A stretch of DNA of 64,000 nt from the NCBI GenBank assembly GCA_020629715.1, contig JAHDCU010000003.1:434879-498878 (forward strand), in the 5' to 3' direction. Every line of letters begins with the position of its first letter. Positions within the stretch are counted from its first letter, which is position 1. Under the pieces are notes generated by a model. The model was not told the DNA's origin, made no database searches, and saw only the letters and a program-made list of their open reading frames with translations. This DNA is from Saprospiraceae bacterium. GTDB lineage: Bacteria; Bacteroidota; Bacteroidia; Chitinophagales; Saprospiraceae. Positions 27,322 to 37,369 of the stretch are shown in pieces. Both the position numbers and the translations under genes were made by a program.

Positions 27322-28644
27322 ATGTTTTCTGATCTGCACAAAATCAATCGTTACCTCGGAGTAATAGTATTTATCTTACTCATTTTAGGGTCTATAGTGT
27401 TTTATCAAGAGCGTATGTGCTTTCTGGATAATGCCTTTCAGTCATTCTTGCTTATCAATGACGGTTATCCACGAGTAATGACTAATAGATGGCCAGCAGT
27501 TGTCATGAGGCTATTACCATGGGCGGGGTTGAAGTTTGGGTTTTCTTTAAGCTGGATCTTAATTTTATTTTCAATATCCTACCCTATTTTTCAATTCTTA
27601 TGTTGGTGGATAGTAAGCGAAATATACAAGAGGGCCGATCTTGGCATATTAGTTTTATCCCTTTTGACATTGGGCGTTTCCGATACATTTTATTGGTGTC
27701 CGAGTGATCTTACACAAGCAATTTTACTCCTCATATGTTGTTATGCCATTTTAGAAAAACCAACAGTCAATATTAGAGATTATGCGCTTATAAGCCTATT
27801 CTCTTTTGCTTCATTATTCTTCCACCCTTTAGGCTTATTAGTGATCGGATTTATGATTTTGTATACATCTATTCTTGATTGGAAAATCAATATTCGACAA
27901 CTTTTATACTTGTTGCTATTCACATTATTATGGTTTGTAAAATCTAAGTTCTTGACCAATTGGTATGACATTGCAAAACAGCAAGAGTTTTTAGGAAACC
28001 TCTCTACTTACAGCTTTATTTCTCTTCCGATCAATCAGGTATTTATGGAGGAAGTGTTTACGAAATATCACTTCATTCTTGCAGCACTAGGCATTCAAAT
28101 TATTGTTGCTTTTCTACAGAAAAAGCTACTGACTCTGCTTTTTGTTTTTGGCTCTACCGCATTTAGTATCATCATGATTCACTTCGCTAATCCTCATGGG
28201 GTACATTCATTTTATGTAGAAGCTAACTACCAGTTACTGACAATATTTACCATGCTACCCTTGATCATATTTTTCTACAGAAGCAATTGGACCAGATATT
28301 TCAATATTGGTCTATGTATCTGTATGGCTGTAAGTTTAGTAAGGATTATATCTTATGGCAACGATTATACGGAGCGAATAGTAGATATAAAGAATATAAG
28401 CTCGATCTCATGTACAAAGCAACTTATCTCGGAAAACGACCTAGACTCGAAACTATATAAGATGACTTGGGCACTATCTGTAGAGTCATTAATCATTTCT
28501 TCGATAAAAGGTAGACAAAGAACATTGAGTTTGAGAGTTGCAGACCAAAAAGAGAGACAATTTATTGGCCCTTTTAAGGAATACGATATAGAAGAGCTAA
28601 ATCAAGATTACTTTATACTTTCTGATGAGCATTATTGCTACTAA
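27322..28644 (+). CDS. Polytopic membrane protein of unknown function
   Basis: 440 residues with roughly 9-11 hydrophobic helices up to about residue 350, then a soluble tail of about 85 residues. The layout (large early periplasmic loop, aromatic-rich helices, HFANPHG loop) is reminiscent of GT-C-type glycosyltransferase or EpsG-like proteins, but no DxD or other diagnostic motif is clear. I do not assign a function. It lies 63 nt after the CHAP gene and converges with the TPR gene. Confidence 0.55.
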   Translation: MFSDLHKINRYLGVIVFILLILGSIVFYQERMCFLDNAFQSFLLINDGYPRVMTNRWPAVVMRLLPWAGLKFGFSLSWILILFSISYPIFQFLCWWIVSEIYKRADLGILVLSLLTLGVSDTFYWCPSDLTQAILLLICCYAILEKPTVNIRDYALISLFSFASLFFHPLGLLVIGFMILYTSILDWKINIRQLLYLLLFTLLWFVKSKFLTNWYDIAKQQEFLGNLSTYSFISLPINQVFMEEVFTKYHFILAALGIQIIVAFLQKKLLTLLFVFGSTAFSIIMIHFANPHGVHSFYVEANYQLLTIFTMLPLIIFFYRSNWTRYFNIGLCICMAVSLVRIISYGNDYTERIVDIKNISSISCTKQLISENDLDSKLYKMTWALSVESLIISSIKGRQRTLSLRVADQKERQFIGPFKEYDIEELNQDYFILSDEHYCY

Positions 28645-28648
28645 TATT

Positions 28649-30664
28649 TCACTTACTTACTCTCCTCGATTCTATGATCACCTTAAACCTCGGATCATCT
28701 ACTAAACTCCTTAAGTACCAATCATTCTCGAAAAAATTCAAATAGAAGAGACGACCATTATCTATAGATTTTTCCAAATACTTTATGGCATTATCAATGT
28801 CTCCAGCCAAAGCGTAAATCCTTGCCCATTCATAAGTATTATATCCAAAATCATATTTGTTATTATGTTTAAATTCTTGCAAAAGGACAGATGGATCTTG
28901 TGGGTTTTGCTCAATTGTAAGACCAAGTTTTCTATACTTATAGAAAATATTATTGGGATATACAGAGGATAACGCTTGAATGATTTCAAGAGACTTATCG
29001 TAATTACCTAACATCTCATATGATCTTGCAAGCTCTTCTGCTAGCAAGGTACTCATATCATCAAGGCTCACGTTTTCATACTTCGCAATAGCCTTTTCTA
29101 AGTATTGCTTTTTCAAATAAGAATCCTTTAAGATATCGTATCTAGAACCAATTAAATTACTGTAGTATAAATAATCTTCATCGCTCATCGATGACGCTAT
29201 TTCTGTCAAGAGTTCGTCTATTTTAGTTGATTTACCAAGATCAATAAAGATGTAAAACTTCAGATCTAGGATACGCGGATCCATATTGACCTTAGAATCT
29301 TTATTTGCTACATTTAGTGCCTTGATTAATTGGCCTGATCTATAATAAGCCGTTGCCAATGAATATAACCCTGTCTGACAGTAATGACAATTCTCAAATT
29401 GCATTTTATCCAACTCCATTCCCTCCAAGTGCTTGATCGCAATTGCATAATCATTCAGGTTGAATATTTCAAAATGCCCTACACTCGTTCTTATAAAAGG
29501 GTCAGATGGATCACGATCAAACTCTTTTATTAAATATCGATAAGCTTCATTATAGTCACCAGCTAGTTCATATTTGAAATAATTTAATTTCTCGCGTTGT
29601 GCCGTAGTGAGTTCAAGTTTTTTAGCATCAAGTACCTTTATGATAGAATCGCATCCTACATATCCAAATGAATTACGAAGTAATGCTAGTTCTAGAAATT
29701 TAGGTTCATAAAAGCTTGTATCAATGGATATACTTTCTTCGATTTTTGCAAGTACTCTACTATTATCCTCTCCCCAGATTGCTTGAGCCTCTATAAACTT
29801 TTTATAACTATCAAATCTTGGTGGCGGATAACGCTTTAGGTTTCCTCTATTAAACCAATATCCAAGTACCTTTTCTCTTAAGTTTTCAATAATCTCAAGA
29901 GGTCTGTCCTTATGGCCGGATAAAGTACCAAAAGTAAAAAGGACTTCCTTGGCATCCGCCTCTATAAGCTCACAAGCAATAAAAATGGAATCTCCTTGCA
30001 TAAAATAACTGCCATCAACAATATGACTGGCATTCGTTTCATTCTTTATTTTTTCTTGTAGCTCTTTATCATCTTCTTGTTCATATGCCTTGTATACGCG
30101 TTGTATAGTATGAGCCGATGCAACTTTGATATCTCCATTTTGTATAAAGCCTTCTGTCAACCAATGTGAAATCATAGGTCCTATTACAGCTAAGGTTCGA
30201 TCACCAGTCAAATTATCGAAATGTAAAACGGCTAGTTTTTCTACTCCTGTATCAGATTGAACAGACGGTATAGATTCTTCTTTTTTATCAGAATATGGAT
30301 CCTCATTTTTGGCTTCCCAGAAGATGCTATTTAAAAATAGTACCAATAGAAAAATACCTATCACCAAAATAATTCTGTAGGTGATAGAATTTTCAAAAAT
30401 AGAATTGATACGTCTCAATAAGTTCTCTTCGTTAGTAGTGATATCGGTTTCCTCATTGTGATCAAAATATATATGTGCGATCAATAGAGGGAATAATACG
30501 ATTATTGTGATTATTATAGAACGTACAAAATAAGATGGCAAGCCAAGATATGGTGAAACAGTATGCGAAACTTGAATACACAGCCATGCTGATGCTCCAA
30601 ATATAGAAAGGCTGGCAATTATACCTTTCTCATTAAAGACCTGCTTGATCTTTTGAAAGCTCAC
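28649..30664 (-). CDS. Membrane-anchored TPR protein with FlgO-like domain
   Basis: 671 residues, GTG start. The N-terminal 130 residues hold three hydrophobic helices similar to the conserved membrane module that precedes TPR arrays in many Bacteroidota proteins. Residues about 145-265 (LAVLHFDNLTGDRTLAVIGPMISHWLTEGF) resemble the FlgO/adenylate-cyclase-associated alpha/beta domain. The rest (about 280-665) is TPR-like helical repeats ending with YEWARIYALAGDIDNAIKYLEKSI. It lacks an HTH or cyclase domain, so it is probably a membrane scaffold or signalling accessory. Partner unknown. Confidence 0.75.
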   Translation of the reverse strand: MSFQKIKQVFNEKGIIASLSIFGASAWLCIQVSHTVSPYLGLPSYFVRSIIITIIVLFPLLIAHIYFDHNEETDITTNEENLLRRINSIFENSITYRIILVIGIFLLVLFLNSIFWEAKNEDPYSDKKEESIPSVQSDTGVEKLAVLHFDNLTGDRTLAVIGPMISHWLTEGFIQNGDIKVASAHTIQRVYKAYEQEDDKELQEKIKNETNASHIVDGSYFMQGDSIFIACELIEADAKEVLFTFGTLSGHKDRPLEIIENLREKVLGYWFNRGNLKRYPPPRFDSYKKFIEAQAIWGEDNSRVLAKIEESISIDTSFYEPKFLELALLRNSFGYVGCDSIIKVLDAKKLELTTAQREKLNYFKYELAGDYNEAYRYLIKEFDRDPSDPFIRTSVGHFEIFNLNDYAIAIKHLEGMELDKMQFENCHYCQTGLYSLATAYYRSGQLIKALNVANKDSKVNMDPRILDLKFYIFIDLGKSTKIDELLTEIASSMSDEDYLYYSNLIGSRYDILKDSYLKKQYLEKAIAKYENVSLDDMSTLLAEELARSYEMLGNYDKSLEIIQALSSVYPNNIFYKYRKLGLTIEQNPQDPSVLLQEFKHNNKYDFGYNTYEWARIYALAGDIDNAIKYLEKSIDNGRLFYLNFFENDWYLRSLVDDPRFKVIIESRRVSK

Positions 30665-30766
30665 TGCTTATTGGTTTTAGTGGTGCTGTAAGTTAACTAT
30701 AATCTATATACTGATGATATTTTACTAACTTCAAGAAAAAGAAATCAAAAACTAAACCAGTTTAAA

Positions 30767-31183
30767 ATGCAATCTAATCATCTTTTACTGTTGATAATTA
30801 TCAGCAGTGTAATCTCATCTTGTACAATTTTTCAAAAATCTGATGCAGATATTCCACCTGAACCTCCCCAGGATGAGGTAAATGTTGCCCCAGTAATTGT
30901 AGATCCCCCTGTGGTACGTGATGTTGTAGTTATGTCGGCTGACGCTTCAACTATAGCACTTGAAAATATCATTTATCATGAATCTAAGATGATCAATGGT
31001 AACGAAAAGCTAATTAAGCATGAAGTATTGGGTACCAAAACTATGAGAATGGAAGGTCAAGCAAAGTTTATGGACGTAATGATCCCAAGCACTGAACAGA
31101 GCTTCACTTGTCAAGAGAGGATAATAAAAGGGATCAGCTTCATGGTCTGGATAGGTGGAGACTCCCCTCATCGACCTCGATAA
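30767..31183 (+). CDS. Small hypothetical lipoprotein
   Basis: 138 residues with a lipoprotein signal (LLLLIIISSVISSC, Cys about 19). A Pro/Asp/Val-rich linker (PPEPPQDEVNVAPVIVDPP) precedes a short beta-like region and a single Cys (SFTCQ). No family recognised. It is divergent from the TPR gene and ends 13 nt from the convergent carbonic-anhydrase gene. Confidence 0.55.
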   Translation: MQSNHLLLLIIISSVISSCTIFQKSDADIPPEPPQDEVNVAPVIVDPPVVRDVVVMSADASTIALENIIYHESKMINGNEKLIKHEVLGTKTMRMEGQAKFMDVMIPSTEQSFTCQERIIKGISFMVWIGGDSPHRPR

Positions 31184-31196
31184 ATTTAAATATCAA

Positions 31197-31709
31197 CTAT
31201 CGGTAGTACTCTTTAAAGTGAACGTATCCTTGGGCTGTCAAGCCAATAGTCTGTTCTTTTTGAGTACTATCGATTTGCTTTATCTTTTTGGCAGGCGTAC
31301 CTGCATATATCCATCCGCTCTCGCAGATGGTACTTTTTGTAACTACCGCACCAGCAGCTATTATACATCCTGATTGTAATACAGCTCCGTCTAACACAAT
31401 CGCTCCCATACCAATGAGCACATCATCCTCTACAGTACATCCATGTACAATAGCACGGTGGCCTATCGACACTCGATCACCAATGATCGTATCCTGTTGT
31501 CCATAACTGCCGTGAACCATAGATCCATCTTGGATATTGACTTCATTGCCGATGATGATTTTATTGACATCCCCTCTTATGACAGTCTGAAACCATATGC
31601 TTGAGTCTTTTCCGATAGTAACATCACCTGTAATCGTAGCATTTTCGGCAACCCAACAGCTGGCAGCTATGGATGGCGTATTTCCATTTACCTCTACAAT
31701 CAATCCCAT
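31197..31709 (-). CDS. Gamma-class carbonic anhydrase-like hexapeptide protein
   Basis: 170 residues, a left-handed beta-helix of hexapeptide repeats (GDVTIG, IIGNEVNIQDGSMVHG, VSIGHRAIVHGCTVEDDVLIGMGAIV). His residues in the MVHG, IGHRAIVHG positions fit the zinc/iron site at trimer interfaces in YrdA/CaiE-type gamma-carbonic anhydrases. Many relatives have weak or no carbonic-anhydrase activity, so the reaction is unproved. Its start overlaps the TraB/GumN stop by one nucleotide (TAATG). Confidence 0.87.
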   Translation of the reverse strand: MGLIVEVNGNTPSIAASCWVAENATITGDVTIGKDSSIWFQTVIRGDVNKIIIGNEVNIQDGSMVHGSYGQQDTIIGDRVSIGHRAIVHGCTVEDDVLIGMGAIVLDGAVLQSGCIIAAGAVVTKSTICESGWIYAGTPAKKIKQIDSTQKEQTIGLTAQGYVHFKEYYR

Positions 31710-32650
31710 TATATTTTCTGTGTTTTCACAGGGCTTACAGAATATCCTTCCTCCCTCAACAAGTGAATAACACCTTTGGGACCTGCTAAATGCCCTGCCC
31801 CAACAGCAAAAAATACCGTTTTAAAACCCATCATTTCTTTCATGATAGGAATCCAGTTTTCATTTCTATTATTGAGCATTACATCTTCAAAATCTCCAAG
31901 GCCCTGCTCATCTTCACCGATCATCGTCACCATAGCATCAATATCCTGGCTCTTATAGATTTCTACCATTTGCTTGAATTGATCGCTACCCATATCACTT
32001 GTTTTGATGGTTTCTACCAGCATTTTAGCTTGGTCTTCATATGGTATAGAATCGAATATACTCATCTGATATTCTATGGTCTCCAGTCCAGAAACTGTTT
32101 TACCTGATTGCTCAGCGATTTCCATAAATTCCATTTCGTACGATTTCAAACTGCCATTCTGCAGACCTTGTGGATCAAAATCACTACTTGCAAAAACGGT
32201 CAAAAACATCGGCTTCATTTTTTCAAATAGGAAAAGGGGTAGTCCCATTTTATTGAAATGATTGCTGATCATGTCATACTCCTCTTGAGTAACTAAGTCC
32301 TTGAGCGATTTACCATCTTTCATCACCGCTGCGCTCATGAGTCCCATGACATTACTCATATCTGTCATATCAGACATATCTATTTCAAATACAATATCAC
32401 TGGCCTCATCCATAGCGGACAAGGTACCTGTAGGCAAGAAATAATCCTTACCATTGATAATATGGATCGTACCATATAAGTAGCTAGGAACAGTCAATCC
32501 TTGACCTTCAATTTTCCAAAGTAATGCATTGTCCAATCCTTTGTATGGTAGTCCGTTTTCTCCGGGTAGATTTTTCTGACCTCCACAAGCTATACAAAGC
32601 ATAGCTATGGCAATGATCATTAATGCTCCTATATTTTTCAATGTATTCAT
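31709..32650 (-). CDS. TraB/GumN family lipoprotein
   Basis: The ATG at 32650 gives 313 residues starting with a lipoprotein-like signal (MNTLKNIGALMIIAIAMLCIACGG). The family signature GLTVPSYLYGTIH lies soon after, and the second motif AVGAGHLAGPKGV near the C-terminus carries the matching GxxH-like His. TraB/GumN proteins are related to TIKI metalloproteases; peptide cleavage at the envelope is possible. It is coupled to the downstream gamma-carbonic-anhydrase gene by a one-base overlap. Confidence 0.85.
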   Translation of the reverse strand: MNTLKNIGALMIIAIAMLCIACGGQKNLPGENGLPYKGLDNALLWKIEGQGLTVPSYLYGTIHIINGKDYFLPTGTLSAMDEASDIVFEIDMSDMTDMSNVMGLMSAAVMKDGKSLKDLVTQEEYDMISNHFNKMGLPLFLFEKMKPMFLTVFASSDFDPQGLQNGSLKSYEMEFMEIAEQSGKTVSGLETIEYQMSIFDSIPYEDQAKMLVETIKTSDMGSDQFKQMVEIYKSQDIDAMVTMIGEDEQGLGDFEDVMLNNRNENWIPIMKEMMGFKTVFFAVGAGHLAGPKGVIHLLREEGYSVSPVKTQKI

Positions 32651-32743
32651 ATCTAATCTTATAAAAATGGATTTATTGAGTTTCTTACTCAAATAAAAGT
32701 GTTTACTAACTATTAGTTCAAATATAATAGATGAATGAAGTAC

Positions 32744-33496
32744 TTACTTCGAAGATTGATAAATCTCATGAAACATAATACCCGATGCCACCGATACATT
32801 AAGAGAATCTATCGCGTCGCTCTGATTTATTATAAAAGTCTCATCCACAATACTCAGCATCTCTCTAGATACCCCACTCGACTCCGACCCTATGACAATA
32901 GCCTTGGGACCTGACCAATCTAGGTCACTCATAGATTTTTTTGATTTAAGATCACTTGCAAACACTTTGACTCCACATGATTGGATATATTTCACAGCTT
33001 CTTGTAGATTAGGTTCTCTACAAAGTGGTAAACTCAATAATGCTCCTGCAGAAGCTTTTACCGCATCCTTGGTGATACTTGCCGTCTTTTTTATAGGTAA
33101 AATCATATAATCTATATCAAATGCTAGTGCCGATCGTGCAATCGCTCCAATATTTCCGACATCGGTTACTCCCTCAAGTATGACCAAAGTAAAATCTTTA
33201 CCCGTTTCAAATAGATGAGGTAATACGTAGTCCAATCTATGAAATTTAACTGGAGTAGTGAATGCAACGACCCCTTGATGGTTTTTGGTCTTGACCAGAT
33301 GATCAAGTTTTTCTTGTGGGGTTTTGACCATCGGGATGATCTCCTCCTTACACCGCCTACGGAGCTCTATCTCAAACTCCCCACGCAGATTATTTTGAAC
33401 AAATATTTTATCTATCTCTATATCAGAGTCTAGCGCCTCCAAAATGGGGTTCTTCCCATAGATGATTTGAAAGTCAGATTTTTTAAATTCTTTGAT
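32744..33496 (-). CDS. rlmB: TrmH/SpoU-family rRNA 2'-O-methyltransferase (RlmB-like), start uncertain
   Basis: The SPOUT domain is complete: ILEGVTDVGNIGAIARSA (motif 1), AIVIGSESSGVSREML (motif 2) and DSLNVSVASGIMFHE (motif 3, the knot that binds SAM). The N-terminal substrate-binding domain is also recognisable, including DFQIIYGKNPILEAL, but that segment lies upstream of the only conventional in-frame start (TTG at 33442, inside the motif). No ATG, GTG or TTG exists between it and the in-frame stop at 33563-33565. The end given here (33496) marks an in-frame ATC as an arbitrary boundary. RlmB methylates 23S rRNA G2251; the exact target is inferred. Confidence 0.8.
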   Translation of the reverse strand: MKEFKKSDFQIIYGKNPILEALDSDIEIDKIFVQNNLRGEFEIELRRRCKEEIIPMVKTPQEKLDHLVKTKNHQGVVAFTTPVKFHRLDYVLPHLFETGKDFTLVILEGVTDVGNIGAIARSALAFDIDYMILPIKKTASITKDAVKASAGALLSLPLCREPNLQEAVKYIQSCGVKVFASDLKSKKSMSDLDWSGPKAIVIGSESSGVSREMLSIVDETFIINQSDAIDSLNVSVASGIMFHEIYQSSK

Positions 33497-33724
33497 AGTT
33501 GTATTGCTTTTTCTGGTATAAAGGTAAAAATTGTCTTCGTCACTTCTATGTAAAGAGTTGTTTCATGAAAAAACAATCAAAATTGTATATTACGCAGGCT
33601 TTGTTAAGGGTGATCAAACTAATGAGCTTGATATACCATGACATATCCAAATATCAAAACTCGATTTTCGACTAAGATATGTTCCAAAGCAATAAACTGA
33701 ACTATGAAAACTAAACACAAACGC

Positions 33725-36700
33725 ATGAAAAGAATTTTTACTCTTTCTTTCGCTTTGATTTTGGCGTTAAGCTTACAAGCACAGCAGAGAAGTGCCGAGC
33801 AGATTAGCCAAGATTATTTTAAAGAAATGTCCTCTGACTGGCAATTGTCACAAGCTGACTATCAGGAAGCATACGTCAGAGACATGTATACTTCTAAGCA
33901 TAATGGAGTGACACATGTATACTATAATCAAGCACATAAGGGAATTCCAGTATACAACGCGATCACAAACTTCAATATCTCTAAAGAAGGAAAAGTATTG
34001 CATGCTGGTAACAATTTTGTGAGTGATCTCGCATCTAAAATCACAAGTACGACTGCAAGTATATCCGCAGTGGAGGCGCTGCAAAGCGTAGCAGCACAGC
34101 TTGAAATTACAGATAGATCTGCTCCTACCATCAAAGAAAAGGTAGATGAGCACCATCTAGTATTTAACAAAACTAGCTATAGCCATAATGATATTCCTGC
34201 ATCATTAAGCTATGTAGTTACCAAGAATGGTGATGTAAGACTGGCATGGGATTTCGCAATAGACATGAAAGATAATGCTGATTATTGGTCACTCAGAGCA
34301 GATGCGGTGACTGGAGAGATTATATCTCAGCATAACTGGACAGTATACTGTAATCATGACCACAAGCGTGGAGGCATTAAAAAACATGAGAATTGTGGTG
34401 CACATGCTCATGCCAAACAAGCGAATAAAACAACCGCTGTATCTGGTAGCTATAACGTATACCCTTTCCCTGCGGAAAGTCCCTTGGAGGTAGAACAAAC
34501 CATGGTATCTCAACCCCATTATCCAGCAGCTTCTCCGCTAGGATGGCATGATACTGATGGTATGGATGGTGCCGAGTATACCATCACTAGAGGTAACAAT
34601 GTGCATGCATACTTAGATACAGAAGATACTAATGTTCCTGATTTAGGTTCAGAGCCTGAGGGTGGTGCAGAATTAGTCTTTGATTTTCCTCATGACACTG
34701 ATAATGCAGCAGAAATGAGTCAAGATGCTGCCGTGACCAATTTATTTTATGCTAATAATATCATGCATGATTTGATTTACCTAGCAGGATTTGATGAAGC
34801 AGCCGGTAATTTCCAACAGAATAACTATGGTAATGGTGGAGTCGGAGGTGATTATGTACTTGCCGAAGCACAAGACGCATCAGGTACTAATAATGCCAAC
34901 TTTGCAACACCTGGCGATGGAGGAAGCGGTAGAATGCAAATGTTCCTTTGGACCAATAATGGTGGTAATCTTACGATCAACTCCCCCGCAGAAATTCAGG
35001 GTATAGTAAGCTTGACAGGAACTGCTGATTTTGGTTTGGCTATTGAAGCCGCTGATGTTACTGCAAATGCTGCCATCGCTAGAAATGGAGGTAGTGATCC
35101 TACAGATGCTTGCTCAGAAGTATTGAATGGTGAAGAGATCAATGGGAAAATTGCTCTTGTAGATAGAGGAAACTGTTTCTTTTTTGAAAAAGTACTCAAT
35201 GCACAAAATGCAGGTGCAGTAGCTGCCTTAGTTTGTAATGTACCAGGTATCAATGGTGGAACTGGTGATGAAATAAGTGGAATGACTGCTCCTGACGATG
35301 ATCCATCAGCGGCTCAAGTAACTATCCCTTCATTATTTGTACAATATAGTGTCTGTCAGACTATCAAAGCCTCGATCAATGCAGGTGTAGACGTTGAGCT
35401 GACAATGAAACAAGTAGAGCCTGTAGGGCCGCCTATGTGGGATGCATCTTATGATAATGGTGTGATAGCACATGAATTTGGTCATGGTATATCTAACCGC
35501 TTGACTGGTGGGCCAAGTGCTGCTGGATGCTTGGGTAATGACGAGCAAATGGGAGAAGGATGGAGTGATTTCTTTACGCTTGTAACTACTGCTAAAGAAG
35601 GAGATACTGGCGAAATGTCACGAGGGATAGGTAACTACGTAGATTCTCAAGGAACCAACGGAAGAGGAATCAGAACGCAGCCCTATTCTACTGACTTTGC
35701 TGTAAATAATAAAACCTATGCAGATATCATCGGTACTACAGCACCACATCCACTTGGTGAGGTATGGGTTGCTACCTTATGGGATATTTACTGGGCGTTC
35801 GTTGATCTATACGGATTTGATGCAGACTGGTCTAATACAGAATCAGGAAACTTCAAAGCGATTCAGTTAGTCATGGATGGTATGAAATTTCAGCAATGTA
35901 GTCCCGGATTTATTGAAGGTCGAGATGCCATATTTGGTGCAGATGTAGCTAATAATGATGGTATTCATGAATGCTTACTTTGGAACATCTTTGCTCGAAG
36001 AGGATATGGATTTTTCGCAGATGGAGGAAATACTAATGACCGAAATGATGGTACTGAAAGTTTCGAACCAAAGCCACAGTGTATCGCTGAGCTAAAAATA
36101 AGTAAAGAAGTAACTGAAGTGGTACAATCACAAAACACAATTGATGTTACACTTACAGTTACCAATCACTTCCCAGAAACGGTAAATAATGTAGAAGTAA
36201 GAGATCAAATACCTGTAGGAAGCGAATATGTAGCAGGATCTGGAAGTATCACAGGTACAATAGATGGTAGTGAAGTAGTATTTAGCATTCCATCCATCGA
36301 TTTTGATGACGAAGTCGTGATCACATACGACCTTACAGCTACTTCAGGAAAGTCTACGACTATATTATTTAATGACGTAGAGTCAGATGAGGATTTTGAC
36401 TTCTGGAATATTGATGTAGAGGGCACGTCTTCTTTATGGTTACCTGATAATTCTAATCCATTTAGTGGTGGTCAACACTGGTTTTGTGCATCTGCAGAGG
36501 CTGATGTTGATCAACGTTTGATTTATGGTCCATTTACAGTATCAGGTAATGTTCCTACATTTAGATTTTGGCATGACTATAACACTCAAAGCGGTAATGA
36601 TGGTGGATTCGTAGAAATTACGACCGATGATGGTGGTACATGGAGTAGATTACCTGATAATTTCATCAGAAATGGATATCCTGCACCGTTATCATATTCC

Positions 36701-37258
36701 GCAGTACCTATCCCAAGTAATTTTGGTTTTTCTGGTAACAGTGACGGTTATATCGATTCATATATTGATTTATCAGACTATGCTGGAGAGGTAGTATCTA
36801 TCAGATTTAGATATGGATCAGACGAAACTGTTGTAGGAGCTGGAGCTAATCCTGGTTGGGCTGTAGATGCCGTGGAGCTTTTTGATCTCATTATGTTGGA
36901 AAGTAGTGCATCTGTAACAAGCGATGAAGCTTCTGCAACATCAAATACTGCACGTACGATTATCGATTCTGATCAGAGTGTTGAAGTCGTAGATGCTGCT
37001 CCAGACTTTTTCAACATGAGTATATTCCCGAATCCTGCAAGTGACGAGGTACATGTTTCTATTGCGACCAAAGATCGAGTAAATGGAAATATAAGTCTAA
37101 ATGCAATCGATGGAAGACTTATACTACAGGATAATATAAGCCTTGATCAAACGACAAGAGTAAAAACTCTAGATATTAAATCATTGACCTCTGGTGTTTA
37201 CTTTATCAAAATAACTACCGAACTAGGTACGGTAACAGAAAAACTTACGATCAAGTAA
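33725..37258 (+). CDS. M36 fungalysin-type metalloprotease with PA domain and T9SS sorting domain
   Basis: About 1177 residues from ATG 33725, which gives a compact signal peptide (MKRIFTLSFALILALSLQAQ); ATG 33704 is an alternative. Numbering from 33704: an FTP-type propeptide (about 30-215) precedes the M36 catalytic domain, which is interrupted by a protease-associated (PA) domain (about 440-560). The zinc site is HEFGH at 590-594, with GEGWSD some 30 residues later giving the third ligand. A DUF11-like beta domain (about 800-890), a jelly-roll-like region and a type A T9SS tail (IFPNPASD ... GVYFIKI) follow. It is a secreted protease for extracellular protein degradation. Confidence 0.93.
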   Translation: MKRIFTLSFALILALSLQAQQRSAEQISQDYFKEMSSDWQLSQADYQEAYVRDMYTSKHNGVTHVYYNQAHKGIPVYNAITNFNISKEGKVLHAGNNFVSDLASKITSTTASISAVEALQSVAAQLEITDRSAPTIKEKVDEHHLVFNKTSYSHNDIPASLSYVVTKNGDVRLAWDFAIDMKDNADYWSLRADAVTGEIISQHNWTVYCNHDHKRGGIKKHENCGAHAHAKQANKTTAVSGSYNVYPFPAESPLEVEQTMVSQPHYPAASPLGWHDTDGMDGAEYTITRGNNVHAYLDTEDTNVPDLGSEPEGGAELVFDFPHDTDNAAEMSQDAAVTNLFYANNIMHDLIYLAGFDEAAGNFQQNNYGNGGVGGDYVLAEAQDASGTNNANFATPGDGGSGRMQMFLWTNNGGNLTINSPAEIQGIVSLTGTADFGLAIEAADVTANAAIARNGGSDPTDACSEVLNGEEINGKIALVDRGNCFFFEKVLNAQNAGAVAALVCNVPGINGGTGDEISGMTAPDDDPSAAQVTIPSLFVQYSVCQTIKASINAGVDVELTMKQVEPVGPPMWDASYDNGVIAHEFGHGISNRLTGGPSAAGCLGNDEQMGEGWSDFFTLVTTAKEGDTGEMSRGIGNYVDSQGTNGRGIRTQPYSTDFAVNNKTYADIIGTTAPHPLGEVWVATLWDIYWAFVDLYGFDADWSNTESGNFKAIQLVMDGMKFQQCSPGFIEGRDAIFGADVANNDGIHECLLWNIFARRGYGFFADGGNTNDRNDGTESFEPKPQCIAELKISKEVTEVVQSQNTIDVTLTVTNHFPETVNNVEVRDQIPVGSEYVAGSGSITGTIDGSEVVFSIPSIDFDDEVVITYDLTATSGKSTTILFNDVESDEDFDFWNIDVEGTSSLWLPDNSNPFSGGQHWFCASAEADVDQRLIYGPFTVSGNVPTFRFWHDYNTQSGNDGGFVEITTDDGGTWSRLPDNFIRNGYPAPLSYSAVPIPSNFGFSGNSDGYIDSYIDLSDYAGEVVSIRFRYGSDETVVGAGANPGWAVDAVELFDLIMLESSASVTSDEASATSNTARTIIDSDQSVEVVDAAPDFFNMSIFPNPASDEVHVSIATKDRVNGNISLNAIDGRLILQDNISLDQTTRVKTLDIKSLTSGVYFIKITTELGTVTEKLTIK

Positions 37259-37277
37259 GACTTTTCTTTTAAAATAT

Positions 37278-37320
37278 AAAAAGGGATATTTCACGACTGT
37301 GAAATATCCCTTTTTATTTT
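37278..37320. terminator. Bidirectional rho-independent terminator
   Basis: A perfect 17-bp stem (37278-37294 paired with 37299-37315) has a 4-nt loop (GACT), A-tract on one side and TTTTTATTTT on the other. It sits between the convergent M36 protease and coiled-coil genes and can end both transcripts. Confidence 0.92.
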
Positions 37321-37369
37321 AGCCAACTATACCTCTCCTAGAAGAAAATAGTTTTCAAGAAAATGCTAT

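Noticed and set aside
31288-31506. Plus-strand frame opposite the gamma-carbonic anhydrase gene
   Set aside because: It is a shadow of the hexapeptide repeats.
33443-33703. Possible small gene or RNA between the RlmB-like and M36 genes
   Set aside because: No frame beyond a few codons starts with ATG, and no stable hairpin with a T-tract was seen. Part of it is the probable 5' end of the RlmB-like gene.
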